A DNA stretch of 64,000 nt from Adiantum capillus-veneris (GCA_014529385.2 CM043954.1:97242247-97306246), one strand, 5' to 3'; positions 34,931-46,232 are shown, counted from the stretch's first letter. Made by a program: numbers and translations. The notes: generated by a model from the letters alone, not told the origin.

Positions 34931-36882
34931 AAATTTTCTACATAAAAAACAACATTGCCTACGGGGTTCAAAATTTCAGACAAGATATTGTAGATGTATC
35001 TGTCCGTCAGCGAACGCTTCAAAGCTGTATGGTGTAATAGCTGCTTTCTAAATTCTGCCCGCTTCGTTCTGAGCCCCATTTCAGCTCGCTCGGCAGCTCT
35101 CGATGCTTCATTACTTTGACTCTTTATGATCATAATTTCAAACTCAGCTTTAGCTAACTTTTTGTTCAACAACTCCTGAGCTCTCTCTGACTGAGCTTGC
35201 AATACCCTGTGTTGTATGTTCTGCGCTTCTTGGGCTTTCTAGAGTGTGGCAATCTGATGTTGTGCTTCTGCCAATTCAGCTTTAATCTTTTTAACTTCAT
35301 CTTCTGATCCAGCAGCTTCCACCAATTGTCCCATACAGCTGACAATGGTCTTCCAAGAGGACTGTATAAGTACTGAACATCTGTCTTTGACCGTTGTTGG
35401 ATTAGAATCAGCTGGTTCATATATTGCCACAGGAGCCACATAAGGTAGAGATTCATAATTAGTTTTGGTGAGTGAGAGATGCCCTCTCAATTTATGAGTT
35501 TGCATTTGCTGTAGCTTATCCTTTTTAACCAGTTGCAGAGGGTTTTGAGAAATGACAGGAACTGTTTCAGACATAGTTGAGGATGCTGGACCTTTCCCCT
35601 TATCCAGTTGATTCCTGCCTTTGTCTCCTGACTGATCTGGTACCTTCGCCTCAGTGACTGGCTTTACTTGATCCTTCCCAGATCCAGTAGCAACTGTCTG
35701 TTTGACAACTGTCTGATTAGGTACAGTTGTCTCAGTGCTCGTTGCCTTTACCTGGCTTTCGATGTGCTTCAAGAATTCACTGCTTTTGGTCAGTGTAATT
35801 CTTGGTTTCTTTGAACTACTAGCTTCCTCTGCAGTAGCTTTCCTTTTCAGGTCCTTGGAAGTTGTTTGACTGTTCCTTTCCTCGTCGTCTGAGGACAGTT
35901 CAATTTTCTTTGGTTCAAAAATGGGCTGCTCATTCCATGACAGCTTCACCTGCTCATTAATATCTGTAGCAGTAGCCCAATACAGATATTGCCAGACATA
36001 CCATGCCTTGAAAACAATTTGAGATTTCAACTTGGCAGTCTGTTGGAGTACATTATGCGAGAGTACTTGACACAGGTTGATATGGACGTGTGGATCTAGT
36101 ATCTTGGCCAACAGCATAGCAAATAATTTTTCTGACACATAAGTTGGGTTATTCTTAAGACTGACTGCTTTGGCTACAAACTTGTAAGCAGCGGAGGCTT
36201 CCAGTCCTGCTACTGGAACTCCTTGAGCACTTGCCTTGTGCTTATTTCGAGCTGCTTCATCCTCATTTAGAGCAATACTTATTTGCTGCGCAGTTGCTAT
36301 CAATGGTTTAGGCTCATTAGGCATTCTAAATGCAAATGCAATGGCTTCTGGTGTCACGGACACCCTCCTATTATTTAACATAGCACTGCTGTTTTCTGCA
36401 TCAAAAGAATCAAGAACTTGCTTGATGATCCCTACATCAAAAGCAATCCTTGTCGCTTGCAATACAACTCACAGATCCCAGAGTTGTAGCAGAGTCATTG
36501 CATGATCAGTAAAGACATATCGTTGGATTTTACTGTATGGAAGAACAGGAAGGCTTTGCTTTGCCTCAGTAATTATAGCCTGGGTTTCTGCAAGAGTTTC
36601 CTCCATCTTCTCTGATCGTTTCCTTCTACCCATACACTGTGAGGTCAACGACGATGAAACATGTGAAGGCGAAGAGGACTTACTTGTGTTAAAGCCGCTG
36701 CCTGGTGTTGCTAGTAAGGTTGTCTGACAGTAAACTATCTTGTCGGAGGTCGAAGTTTGCGGTTGTAGTGAAGAGACCTCGGAGCTCGGCGATGGAGAAT
36801 GGTTGACATGAGGAAAGCGTCGTGCAAGAGATTTATGAGAAAAAATGTTAACTCTCTTGACTGTTATACGTGTTCGCGCCAT
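34903..36882 (-). pseudogene. extra ORF X1 of element D
   Basis: About 660 codons from ATG 36882 (MARTRITVKRVNIFSHKSLA) with only two in-frame stops (36469-36471 and 35239-35241). A basic N-terminus is followed by a folded-looking region (IQRYVFTDHAMTLLQLWDL; IIKQVLDSFDAENSSAMLNN; RRVSVTPEAIAFAFRMPNEP). Then a long hydrophilic Ser/Thr/Lys linker with KRKATAEEASSSKKPRI, a possible nuclear signal, then a coiled coil (EDEVKKIKAELAEAQHQIAT; QSERAQELLNKKLAKAEFEI). The 'LN.R.V.VTPE.IA.AF.MP' string recalls the plant-transposon protein domain found in extra ORFs of some gypsy elements (inference). It is in the same frame as the element's pol genes. Confidence 0.55.
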
Positions 36883-37035
36883 AAAATATCCACTACTCGC
36901 CGCTCCTAGACTTGTGTGCGTCGTCGTTGACGTGGCAAACATGCATTGGACAAGACTGCAACCCATCCTTGTAATAATTATCACTGGCATACCATTTGAC
37001 CGTTGGCCACTTAAAATTTGGAAAGTGTGTTCATA

Positions 37036-38529
37036 CTAGTTCTGAACTGATTCCCACTCTGGCTGGATCATACTGGTACTGGTTCGTAAATCAGCCTGAT
37101 CTGATTCTTCAGGTACTGGTTTTGAAGCTGGAACTAGTTGCACATGGAAAAGACCAAAAATATCTGATTCTGGTATCTCTTTATCAACAACCTCCAGTTC
37201 CTTAGTGACTTCTTCTGATCTAGTTTCTCTGGTCTCTGAGTAATAAAGTTTGATCTTTGCTCCATTATATACTCCTGGCAACATTAGTCCAGATAAGTCT
37301 TTTAATCTGACTGTGCCATTGGAAAAGACCCAATCAACCTCATAAGGTCCTGCCCAGGCAATCTTCAAATTCGGCTTCTTTGGACCCAGTCTTGACTGAT
37401 ATAGAAGCACTAAGTCTCCTTTCTGGAATTCTCGGACTTTAATTCGGCGATCATGCCAGTGCTTCCTTCTTTGTTGAACAATTTCCTGTTCCAATATAGC
37501 CCTTTTCCTGAGTTCATCTTACTGCATCATTTCATCCAGTCTTTTCTTAAGATTAGGGTTGAAGTCTAATCCATACTTTACAGCCATTCTCAGACTGGGG
37601 ATTACAAACTCCATAGGAACCACTGCTTCAGTACCGTACACCATTCTGAATGGTGTCATTCCAGTAGTTACCTTATAAGTTGTTCTATAAGCCCATAGAG
37701 CAGTCTGAAGCTTCAAATCCCACTGGTCTGGTTTCTTCTGCACCACCTTAGTGAGAATAGTCTTAATTGTCTTATTGCTACTTTCAGCTTGTCCATTGCA
37801 TCTCGGATAGTAAGGAGTAGATTTCCGATGCTTGACTAAAAGCATATCCAATAGGATTTTCACAGTATCATTGATAAAGTGTGTCCCTTGATTGGTCACA
37901 ATTTCCACTGGACATCCATATCCGCAGACAATATTCTCAAACAGAAACCTTGCAGTTGACTTGGCTGTGTTGTCAGGAAGAGCTTTAGCTTCAACCCACT
38001 TGGTAACATAACAAGTAGCCATCACGATGTACTTGTTCTTCCTAGGAGTCACCTTCTTAAAAGGTCCCATAAAATCCAATCCCCATTTCATGAATACTCC
38101 CAATGGTTGTATTGGCATTAAGGGAGTCATGTCTGTAGCTATTGGTCGGCCCATTCTCTGGCATATATCACAAATTTTACAAAAGCTTATGACATCAGCA
38201 ATCATTTTTTGCCACCACAGACCTGCTTGTAGAATCTTCTTGTAGGTTACTTCGTTGGAAAAGTGTCCACCAGACTCTCCATTATGTGCCTTTGAGATAA
38301 CTTGCATTCTTCCCTCCATTGGAACATATCTCCAAAGTATACCATCCACCCCCAACCGATAAAGTACCCCCCCAATGATGGTAAATTTCAGGCTTTTTAT
38401 GATCAGATCCTTCTTCTGATTCTGTTTCCAATCTTCTGGAAAGGCACCTTGGGAAAGGAACTGATAAATATCATACCATTCATGATCCATTGATTCTTCT
38501 ACTTCTAGCTGAAATAAATCAGCTTCCAC
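37036..38529 (-). pseudogene. element D integrase
   Basis: Zinc-binding HHCC (KAHNGESGGHFSNEVTYKKI ... CKICDICQRMG). Core: first Asp in GLDFMGPFKK. The second catalytic position reads IVTNQGTHF where the family has DQG or DRG, so Asp is replaced by Asn. The Glu in NGQAESSNK is kept. The C-terminal part (REFQKGDLVLLYQSRLGPKK, IAWAGPYEVDWVFSNGTVRL) follows after a stop at 37519-37521 in the same frame. Loss of the catalytic Asp suggests this copy's enzyme would be inactive even without the stop. Confidence 0.85.
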
Positions 38530-38562
38530 TGGTTCATCTCTTAGAGGTGATTCTGAAATTCC

Positions 38563-39876
38563 TTATGTACTTCTGGAAAGAAAGTTAGCTCCACAGTGGT
38601 TTCGGCCAGGCTTATGGAAAATTTTGAACTCAAATTCCATAAGGAACATCATCCATCTTATCAGCCTGCCTTGAATAATGACTTTGTTAATCAGAAACAG
38701 AAGAGCTTGATGATCCACATAAAAATGGAATAACTTCCCCAATAGGTAATGCCTGAACTTTGTAGCGCTAAAAACCATTCCGAGGGCTTCTCTTTCAGTA
38801 GTCGTATAGCCTTGTTCAGCCTGACTGAATCTCCGACTAGAAAAATAGACCGGATAGTCTGTTCTGCCATCTGGCTGAGCCAATATTGCCCCCATTGCCA
38901 ATCCTGAAGCATCAACGTGTACATGAAAAATAATGTCCCAGCTCGGATGCCTGAGGACTGGTTTACTGGTAATGGCTTTTTTCAGATTCTGGAAACTCTC
39001 CTCACACTCAGTAGTCCAATTGAACTTGTTGGTCTTCTTTGTAAGCTCATATAGTGGTACTCCTTGAGAAGCAAATTTGTGTACAAATATTCTATAAAAA
39101 TTCACATACCCCAAAAAAGAACTCAACTCAGAAGTAGTTCTGGGTGCTTTAGCTTGCTGAACACACTGTATTTTGTCATTGGCCATTTCTATTCCATTGC
39201 GGGAAACCACATGTCCCAGTAGTTGTCCCTTCCAAATCAGAAATACTGATTTAAATGGATTCAAGCAAATCCTTTTCTCCTGACAGCGTTTAAAAACCAT
39301 CTCTAGGAATAGAAGGTGTTGTTCCTCTGCTGAATAGACAGTGAAGTCATCCATGAAAATGGCGAGGAATCGATGAAGAAATTCATTAAACATCTCCATC
39401 ATACACTGCTGAAAAGTAGCTGGTGCATTGCACATGCCAAAATGCATCACTAGATACATGAATGCTCCCCACTCAGTGATGAAAGTGGTCTTGGCCCTAT
39501 CTTCCGAAGCAATCTGTAACTGGTTATAGCCACTATAACCATCCATGAAGCTATACATCTCATATCCTGCGATCTCATCAAGCAACATATCAGTAAAAGG
39601 TAAGGGAAATGGATCCTTAATGGTCTGGTCATTTAGTTTCCTATAGTCGACACAAACCCTTAATTTCCCATTCTTCTTAGGAACGACAACTATTGGAAAT
39701 AACCAATCACTGCTTGCTACTTCCGTAATGAACCCAGCCTTGAGAAGATTATCAATCTCCTCCTTGACCTTCTTTGCATAGTTAGGGTTCATCCGGTATC
39801 TTTGTAGTCCGACGGGCCTAGCGTCCGGTTTTAGTGGTATTCGGTGTTGACAAACTTCAGGATCTACTCCCTTCAA
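38563..39876 (-). pseudogene. element D reverse transcriptase and RNase H
   Basis: 437 open codons. RT: LLKAGFITEVASSDWLFPIV, KKNGKLRVCVDYRKLNDQTI, SFMDGYSGYNQLQIASEDRA, active site IFMDDFTVYS. RNase H: HVHVDASGLAMGAILAQPDG, YTTTEREALGMVFSATKFRH, FYVDHQALLFLINK, and the end motif HCGANFLSRST. The SFMDGYSGYNQ wording fits the Tat/Athila branch. It is one stretch of a longer polyprotein frame whose neighbours are separated only by stops. Confidence 0.88.
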
Positions 39877-39987
39877 ATCTGTATGTTAACAGGCAAATAC
39901 ATCTTTATAGTTCTGGAACATTATCCGTGCCTTTTCCTTCATTGCCGGTTTTAGGAGCTTGTTGACTTTGTTCATTCTGGGATTTTC

Positions 39988-40374
39988 CTATGATCCCAGG
40001 TTCCATTCCTCTACTTCCTGATCATCTGGAAGCAACCAGTTGGGTCCCCCTCCTTTTCGTTTGGTTGACTCTTCAGCGTAGTCCCAAGAAGGCCCATTCA
40101 TTTCTGAATCATTATTCTGATCAGGTGGATATTCTTCTGGACATGCTGATTCTTCCATTATATCAGTATCAGCTGGTTCCTCCATTCTTCCAGTTAGCTC
40201 AACGGTTCTTTCCCCTGTATTGACTTCAGTGAATTGGTCAGGGAATTGTTTCTTCTGCTTGTCAGCTTGCTCTTTGTTTAGTAGGACTGCATTCAAATCA
40301 ATTTTTGCCAAAGGAAAGATGTTCATTGCTGCCAGCATTCGCTCAATTATCTTAGCTTGGTATTTCTGACACAA
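39988..40374 (-). pseudogene. element D protease-RT linker
   Basis: An acidic 128-codon segment (KYQAKIIERMLAAMNIFPLA; EPADTDIMEESACPEEYPPD) in frame with protease and RT, separated by stops. No domain recognised. Confidence 0.5.
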
Positions 40375-40398
40375 CTCCTTCGGCCTCAGTTCCTTTTT

Positions 40399-40755
40399 TC
40401 AGCTCCTGGTGTTGTTGGTCTGGATTTTGATTCTGCCACTGGCCCCTTCTATGGTTAAAGTCTGGTTTGCATAGTCATGAACAGCATGTGCTGTTCTTAA
40501 CCATGGGTGGCCTAATAGCATTCCATATGCGCCCTGCACATCCAAAACTAGGAAACTAGTTTTGAATTTTTCCCTCCCCACTCTTATCTGCATGTTTTCA
40601 ATCATGCCCGTCGCTTGTATGACTCGATGATCTACCATTCTTACTTTGAATGGTGCTGGTTTCATGTTGGTGATACCCCTTCTTTGCTGAAGATGGGCTC
40701 CCATTATATTGACTCCTGCTCCTCCATCCAGTATGACACTTGAGAGAGGTTCCCA
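40399..40755 (-). pseudogene. element D aspartic protease
   Basis: Retropepsin start SVILDGGAGVNIMGAHLQ (D-G-G-A variant of D-S/T-G-A), then FKTSFLVLDVQGAYGMLLGH and PWLRTAHAVHDY, the conserved C-terminal part. Same frame as its neighbours. It would cut the polyprotein. Confidence 0.75.
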
Positions 40756-42911
40756 CTACTTCCTGACCTTGTAATCTACCTGAATAAGTGGAACTTCATC
40801 ATCCCGGACAGCCGTGAGGTCTACTGTTCTGGCGTCTACCTCAGTCTTCCTAAGCTGCCTGATAAAGTTGGCCACCTTAGGTAAGGTCTTTCTTATATCC
40901 TCTAGCTCTACAGTCAGCTTCTGGATTCTATCACAAAGTTTCACCTGAATTTCCTCTTGCTCCTGGTCAGACTGATTGTCAGAGCTTGAAGAGCTAGTGT
41001 TCTCATACTGCCATTCTTCTTTAGCAGTACTTCTACTCTTTCCTTCCTCTTCCATCTCACCAGCTAGTCTATGTACCACAGCCAGCATGGTCTCTGTCAT
41101 GTCCGGTACTAACTGATCTTTATCAGTCGATTGGGCTGGTATCTTTTGAATGAATCTAGCCCCGAAACTTTCTGGCTGCTCTGGCAGCTTCTTAGCTAAA
41201 TCCTCTGTGATTTTAGCTGCTAGTTCTCGCTGCTCTTGCCACTCATCTACCACCTTTTCCTTACCCTTGGCCTTCCAAACTTCCCTTTGTTGGGCCCACT
41301 TGCTGCTGTTGGAGTTGGCTGGTACTTCTGAAATGTCTGGAATCTCTTCAATGATCACTCCTTTGCTCCTGGTAACTACTCTGACTGGGACTGGCTCTGG
41401 TGCCTTAGCCTCAGTAGTAGTTGTTACCGCTGCATTTGGACATTGGACTGCAAAATGACCATACTTCCCACAGGTATAGCAATTCATGCTTCTGGTCTAG
41501 AAGTTGCCTCTTCCTCTTCCTCTGCCCATTCCTGGTTGGTATCTTCCTCGTCCTTGACCAGTACCACTGGTACCTGGTCCTTCTTCTTCGGCTACTTTGA
41601 TTGGCTCTGTCTTCACTGGTTCAGTGTAGGCAACCACTGATAGATCCTTTCCTTTCTTAAAATGGTGAATTCGGATGCCACAATTATTCCATAGGTGACT
41701 GAAGGCCTTGCAGTAGGTACATTGTGGGCATTCCGTGGAGATGTGGTCCTTGGATTTACATCTTGAACACCAAGTCTCCATCTTCCGGACCGGCTGTCTT
41801 GTGTGGCTAATCTCTGCAATCTGCCTAGCCATTTCTTCAATTTTCTTGGTCCATGATCCTTTCTTTGATTTGTCCTTTGTCCATTCATTGTAACTGTTCT
41901 CGGAACTGCTGGACGTTGCACTGGAATCAGAAGCTTCAGTAGCTGAACTACTGTTACTGGTCCTTCGCTTCTTGTGGCTTTTTTCTTTCTTAGTCTGCTG
42001 TTCCAGTTTTAATGCTCGCTGGACCAGGTCATTGAATTTCTTTGTAGGGGCTGGTACTTCTTGTTCTCTCAGTTTCTTGCTTCTGAACCCATTCAGAAAC
42101 CATGCCCTTAATCTTTTCTCAGACGATGGTTCTTGCAGTTGACTGGTCAGTTCTTTGATCTTTTCTACATAGCTACGGACTGACAAATTCCACTATTTGA
42201 TCTGATCCAATTCACAGAGAATATCCTCATCTCCTTGATTGTCGGAATATTCCAACCTGAAGGCCTTAAGTAATTTATTATATGATCTCAGTTGGCATGC
42301 AGGGTAATGGTAATACCATTTCCTTGCTGCTTCCTTCAAGGTTTGTGGAAAGTATTCCCCCCAATCATCTTCATCAATGTTTTTTAGTTCAGCATACTGC
42401 TCAAAATCCTGTATGTGAACATCAGGATCATCCTTTTTCCCTCCTTTGAACATGGGAAAGGAAATCTTCAAGGAAGCGGAGTAATCATGTCGATTACTGC
42501 TAATTCCACCAGTTCGCTTCTTCGCTTCAGACTGTGACGCTTGGGAGCCTTCTTGCAGTTGTCAGTGTCAGCATCCCAATCAATCTCTGTCTCTGTCTCA
42601 GTCTCAATATCCTCTCTGTTTTGTCTACTAGAAGTTCGGTGACTTCCCTTTCTGCCTTTGATATGCTCATCGTTCTGGCGAGACTAAAAAATCTTGGAAC
42701 TCTTTGCCTTTCGTGCTTCCCGTTCTGCCCGTTTGCGTCGAGAATGACTGGAATGCTGTGAGTCCTGCGCCTCATCAGCCTGACTATGCTCCTCTGGAGC
42801 CTCAGTGTCAGTCATTTTCTCTTGCTTGGGATCACACTCTCTTCATGAATCCTCAGGAATGGGGTCCACACGATTGGTAGATTTCCGGCCACGATTGGAT
42901 TTTGGTGCCAT
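40756..42911 (-). pseudogene. element D gag with three zinc knuckles
   Basis: ATG at 42911 (MAPKSNRGRKSTNRVDPIPE), an in-frame TGA after 21 codons and another stop near 42686. Then, after a frame change, the gag core (FKGGKKDDPDVHIQDFEQYA; WGEYFPQTLKEAARKWYYHY; RLRAWFLNGFRSKKLREQEV). Knuckles: CSRCKSKDHISTEC, CTYCKAFSHLWNNC and CYTCGKYGHFAVQC, all CX2CX4HX4C. The third is separated by a stop at 41494. Three knuckles are more than the usual one or two. From 42471 on, all parts share one frame. Confidence 0.8.
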
Positions 42912-42966
42912 TGCTGAAAACTTCAACTGGGAGAAGAGTCTTTCAGTCAACAAGCTTCAGCTCTAG

Positions 42967-42984
42967 CCACCGTGATCGCCAAAA
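42967..42984 (-). other. primer-binding site of element D
   Basis: The minus strand directly after the LTR reads TTTTGGCGATCACGGTGG. It begins with TGG after a short spacer, as expected; the tRNA is not identified. Confidence 0.6.
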
Positions 42985-43469
42985 TGGAATTGGAGCTGAT
43001 CTCTTGAGATAGCTAATTCCAATGTTGAAGGATTTCAGCTACTTAGAGTAGAAAGAGTCAGATAGCAGACTAGACAGAAATCAGTGACTAAACTGAAATA
43101 TGAATACTGAAATGAGAATCAGACTTAAAGACTGGAATAAATTTCAGACTCAGATTCAGAAGACTGTTGAGAAGTCAGTATCACTGGAATATATATATAT
43201 ATCATGATTGAGATTACAGTGAATATGATTACAGAGAGAGAGAGAGAGAGAGAGAAAGTGTAGCCGATAATACTGCCACTGATGCTCAAGTGCAATTATA
43301 GCTCAAAGCGCTAATACAAGTGATAACAATTGCCAACCTGATATCAAAGTAATGGGCCCTATTTATATGCTTCGGGTTTACCGTAGTAATTACTTTAGTA
43401 ATTACTAAGTGATTCACTGCCCATCTTCTAAGAACACGTTCCCACATGGTGACGCGCCAGCCGTCTACA
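42985..43469 (-). repeat. 5' LTR of element D
   Basis: 485 bp with the same termini as 32391-32907. Its GA array is 23 bp (43233-43255), 32 bp shorter than in the other LTR, which accounts for the whole length difference. Confidence 0.92.
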
Positions 43470-45458
43470 AATATCATCGATGAAATCATTTTGTAATCCT
43501 TTTAGAAAATTAGACAAGTCTAACTCTTCTTGATTCCTACCATTTACCTTTGATGAAACATTAGGATCTTTTAGAGACTCTTTGACAAAATTGTACGCAG
43601 AAACTGAGTTCTTTATTGATTTATTAAAAGCAGGATGGTTTACAAGTGGAATAGTGCGACCATGCTCACTAGCATCTATATACATGTTCTTTCCCATGTA
43701 GGTGAAGTAAATTCTCCTTTCAGGGAACTTCATATTGACAGCCATGTGATCAAACCATGGCACCCCTAGGATAGCATCCTCATGTTGGAGAGGAGAGATA
43801 AAAAAGTCTTCTTTGTCGACATAGCTTTGGACATGGAGCCTCAACTTCCCAATCAAGAGAGTAACAGAGGCTTGCTGTCCCTTGAAAGTTGCGTCAGCCG
43901 TTACCATATCTCCCATCTTGAAATCTTGAATGCCCAACTTGGTGGCCAACTCCGTTGATATGAAGTTGTGAGTAGATCCAAGGTCAAACAAGATGAAGTT
44001 ATCCTGCTCTCTTACCTTTCCCAGGCATAGAAAAGTGACGAGCCTTTGCAATGAGCATCTTTTTTGGAGATTCGATAGTGGAAGCCTTAGGAGTCTCATT
44101 GCGAACATTCTTCTTGGGGCAAGAACGATAGCCATGTCCTTGCTCCCCACACTTGAAACAATTATCGTTCTTGCAAAAAGATTCAAACTCTTCAGAAGAG
44201 AGTTTGTTTTTTCCTTTGTAAAATTCCTTCTCCTTCGACCGATTGTTATTGTTGTTGTTGGATGTGCCTTGGGAAGATTTTGAGCATTGGTTTTTTCCTT
44301 TGCATCATTTTTTCTTTCGTTTCCATGGGCTTGACATTCCGTCTAGTCCCTTGATGGAAATTAATGCGTAAAGAAACCATGGTGTGATGGATTACTTTGG
44401 TGATAGAAGTAGGCCGTTGAGAGTTGATGTATTCAGCCATCTCTTCAGGTAATCCCGCACACAATTGCTGCTTTTGCTCGTCAAAGTCTATCTTTTGAAA
44501 GACAACTTTTGAAAGACAATAGCCTTGAGATATAAATTCCAAAACCTGTCTACATACTTGTGGATAGGCTCATGATAGAGAAGCTTCAAAGTGCACCATT
44601 CGGTAAGCACTTTGTCCTTTGCATCGCTTGCAAGGAATTGCTTCATCATTGAAACTTGTAGAGTTTTCCATGTCTTTGGGGCTTCACGATTACCATGAAG
44701 GCTAGCCCACCATTAATGAGCTGCTTTTTGGAAGTGCATAGCTACATGGTGTAGCTTGGAGGACTCCTTGAAGCCCTCGTCTCCAAAGGCCGCATCAAAT
44801 TGCTAGATAAAGGCCAATACTTTCTCGGTAGCACCAAAAGTGCTATCATAGGTGAGAAAACAGATACTCTTTCCTCCCTCCTTGAACTTCTTTAGCTTTT
44901 TTGACCTTTGCCATGCAGGGTATGATTTGCGATGTCCTCCCCTCTTGTATTCTCTAGGAGAATAGCCATAGCTTTCGTCGGAAGAGGAGGAAGGTGAGGA
45001 AGAAGGATAAGAGGGTGACCTCTTTCTAACCCTTTTCTTCCTTTGTTTCCCATCTTTTTTTTTGGAATGACAAGGAGAAGGACTATGTGTTGATCTTTTC
45101 CTCTTGGGAGGAGTGGGCGATCGTCTAGATCGCCATCTTCATGGAGCAACATCTTTAGAGGAACTTAAAGTCTCATTGCTTTCTTGCTCTTTGGATTCCT
45201 TCTCGCAAATGGGAGAGAGTCTTCTTTTGGGGGTCTCTTCAAGTGGCCTCCTAAGCTCTCTCTCCTCTTGGAGAGGAAGGAAAATCCCATAAGTGTGAAG
45301 TTGTTGTGTAACTTCGGCTTGCAAGGCAGGGTTGAAATAGCTTGCTGCAACCTAGTAACAAGATAATTCACAAACATGGGAGCATCATCATTAGCACCTT
45401 CATGTGTAGAATCAAAGCTATCAATGTTCGTTCTACTCTCTTGATTATTGTCAACCAT
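43470..45458 (-). pseudogene. gypsy-C gag and protease relic
   Basis: First ATG in the readable frame is at 45458 (MVDNNQESRTNIDSFDSTHE). The gag core is fragmentary (QQLCAGLPEEMAEYINSQRP; HHTMVSLRINFHQGT at 44542-44246). The zinc knuckle CFKCGEQGHGYRSC (about 44165-44124) is in a different frame from the protease. Protease: FILFDLGSTHNFISTELATK (D-L-G for D-S-G), LGVPWFDHMAVNMKFPERRI. The frame runs through LQNDFIDDI up to 43470 and continues in the RT part at 32390 once element D is removed. Confidence 0.78.
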
Positions 45459-45850
45459 GTTAACAAAATTGGTGTACGTACTTAGTGTATGCTTTGGCAA
45501 TTCAAAACCTTAGTTGCCACTCCTCTTAGCCTTTGAAAATTGGCTCTTTAGTATCTACACCCATGGCTCAAAGTGGTTAATTATAGAGAGTAGTGGATTA
45601 GGTTTAATATAGCAAAGTTTCCAAGGGCTAGCTCCTTTTGGACTTCTTATGGCTCGATAATGGTAAAGCCATAGGCAAGTCTAAAAAGACTCCATTAAGT
45701 CCAAAGCTCCCGAGGTGTGCCCCATATCCCACATAGTGGGCTCAACAAGACTGATAATAGATCCCAGCTCCACTTACCCTAATATAATTAGCAACATCAA
45801 CCATTTATAGGCTACTTAAGGACCTCTCTTCTTAAGTAAGAAAAGAGAAA

Positions 45851-45868
45851 CCAAATTCTCTGATACCA
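45851..45868 (-). other. primer-binding site, initiator-Met tRNA (gypsy-C)
   Basis: The minus strand reads TGGTATCAGAGAATTTGG, a perfect start for initiator-Met priming, one base from the LTR end. Confidence 0.75.
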
Positions 45869-45869
45869 A

Positions 45870-46232
45870 TGTAATGGAATTGGACTATTAACTTGAGAGG
45901 ATTAGGAAGAGAATGGGGCCTAGGAGGGACTCTTTATTTGGAACTTTAAGGAGGTAAAACCTTTAGTATTATGAAAGTAATGAAAGGACATCTTTTGAAT
46001 TCAAACAAGAAAAATGGCTAGTTTATTTGAATTCAAAGTTTCCCCCCAAGCTGGAATTTAAAATCTAGCGGGTAGAACCATATCATGTAGCATATCTATG
46101 GAAAGATTTCAGCATGTAGATTCCGGATCTATGATCTTTGCTCAAATTGGAGATCATATGTAACACTTATGAAAGGCTGAAAATCATAAATTTGTCCACC
46201 TCCTTTTTGGGGGAAAAGTGCGTCCTTTGACC
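45870..46232 (-). repeat. candidate 5' LTR of gypsy-C
   Basis: The inner end is clear (TGTAATGGAATTGG on plus, next to the primer site). The outer end is a guess at a CTTACA near 46227-46232; another lies ten bases on. The flanking 46233-46610 shows no gene. Confidence 0.4.

Larger units (their letters stand above)
32391..43469 (-). mobile_element. complete gypsy element D with extra 3' ORFs
   Basis: 11,079 bp bounded by LTRs at 32391-32907 and 42985-43469, flanked by GATAT and AATAT (4 of 5 target bases alike). Minus-strand order: LTR, primer site, gag with three zinc knuckles, protease, RT, RNase H, integrase, then about 3.7 kb of further sense coding sequence, polypurine tract, LTR. The LTRs differ at about 20 substitutions by my count over about 475 comparable bases, mostly transitions, plus one microsatellite length change. 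Stops and frameshifts make it non-autonomous. RT wording is nearest to Tat/Athila types, but no second RNase H is present. Confidence 0.9.
30776..46232 (-). mobile_element. gypsy element C, split by element D
   Basis: The outer element of a nested pair, minus strand. Right part: candidate 5' LTR, primer site, gag and protease (43470-46232). Left part: RT, RNase H and the beginning of integrase (30776-32390). Element D lies between. The integrase ends abruptly after YWPTMKVDIQEYV, at the MULE-B junction, and no 3' LTR was seen. Frameshifts in gag mark it as dead. Confidence 0.8.

Noticed and set aside
36236-37205. Plus-strand frames opposite X1 and integrase of element D
   Set aside because: Shadows of the minus-strand coding sequence.
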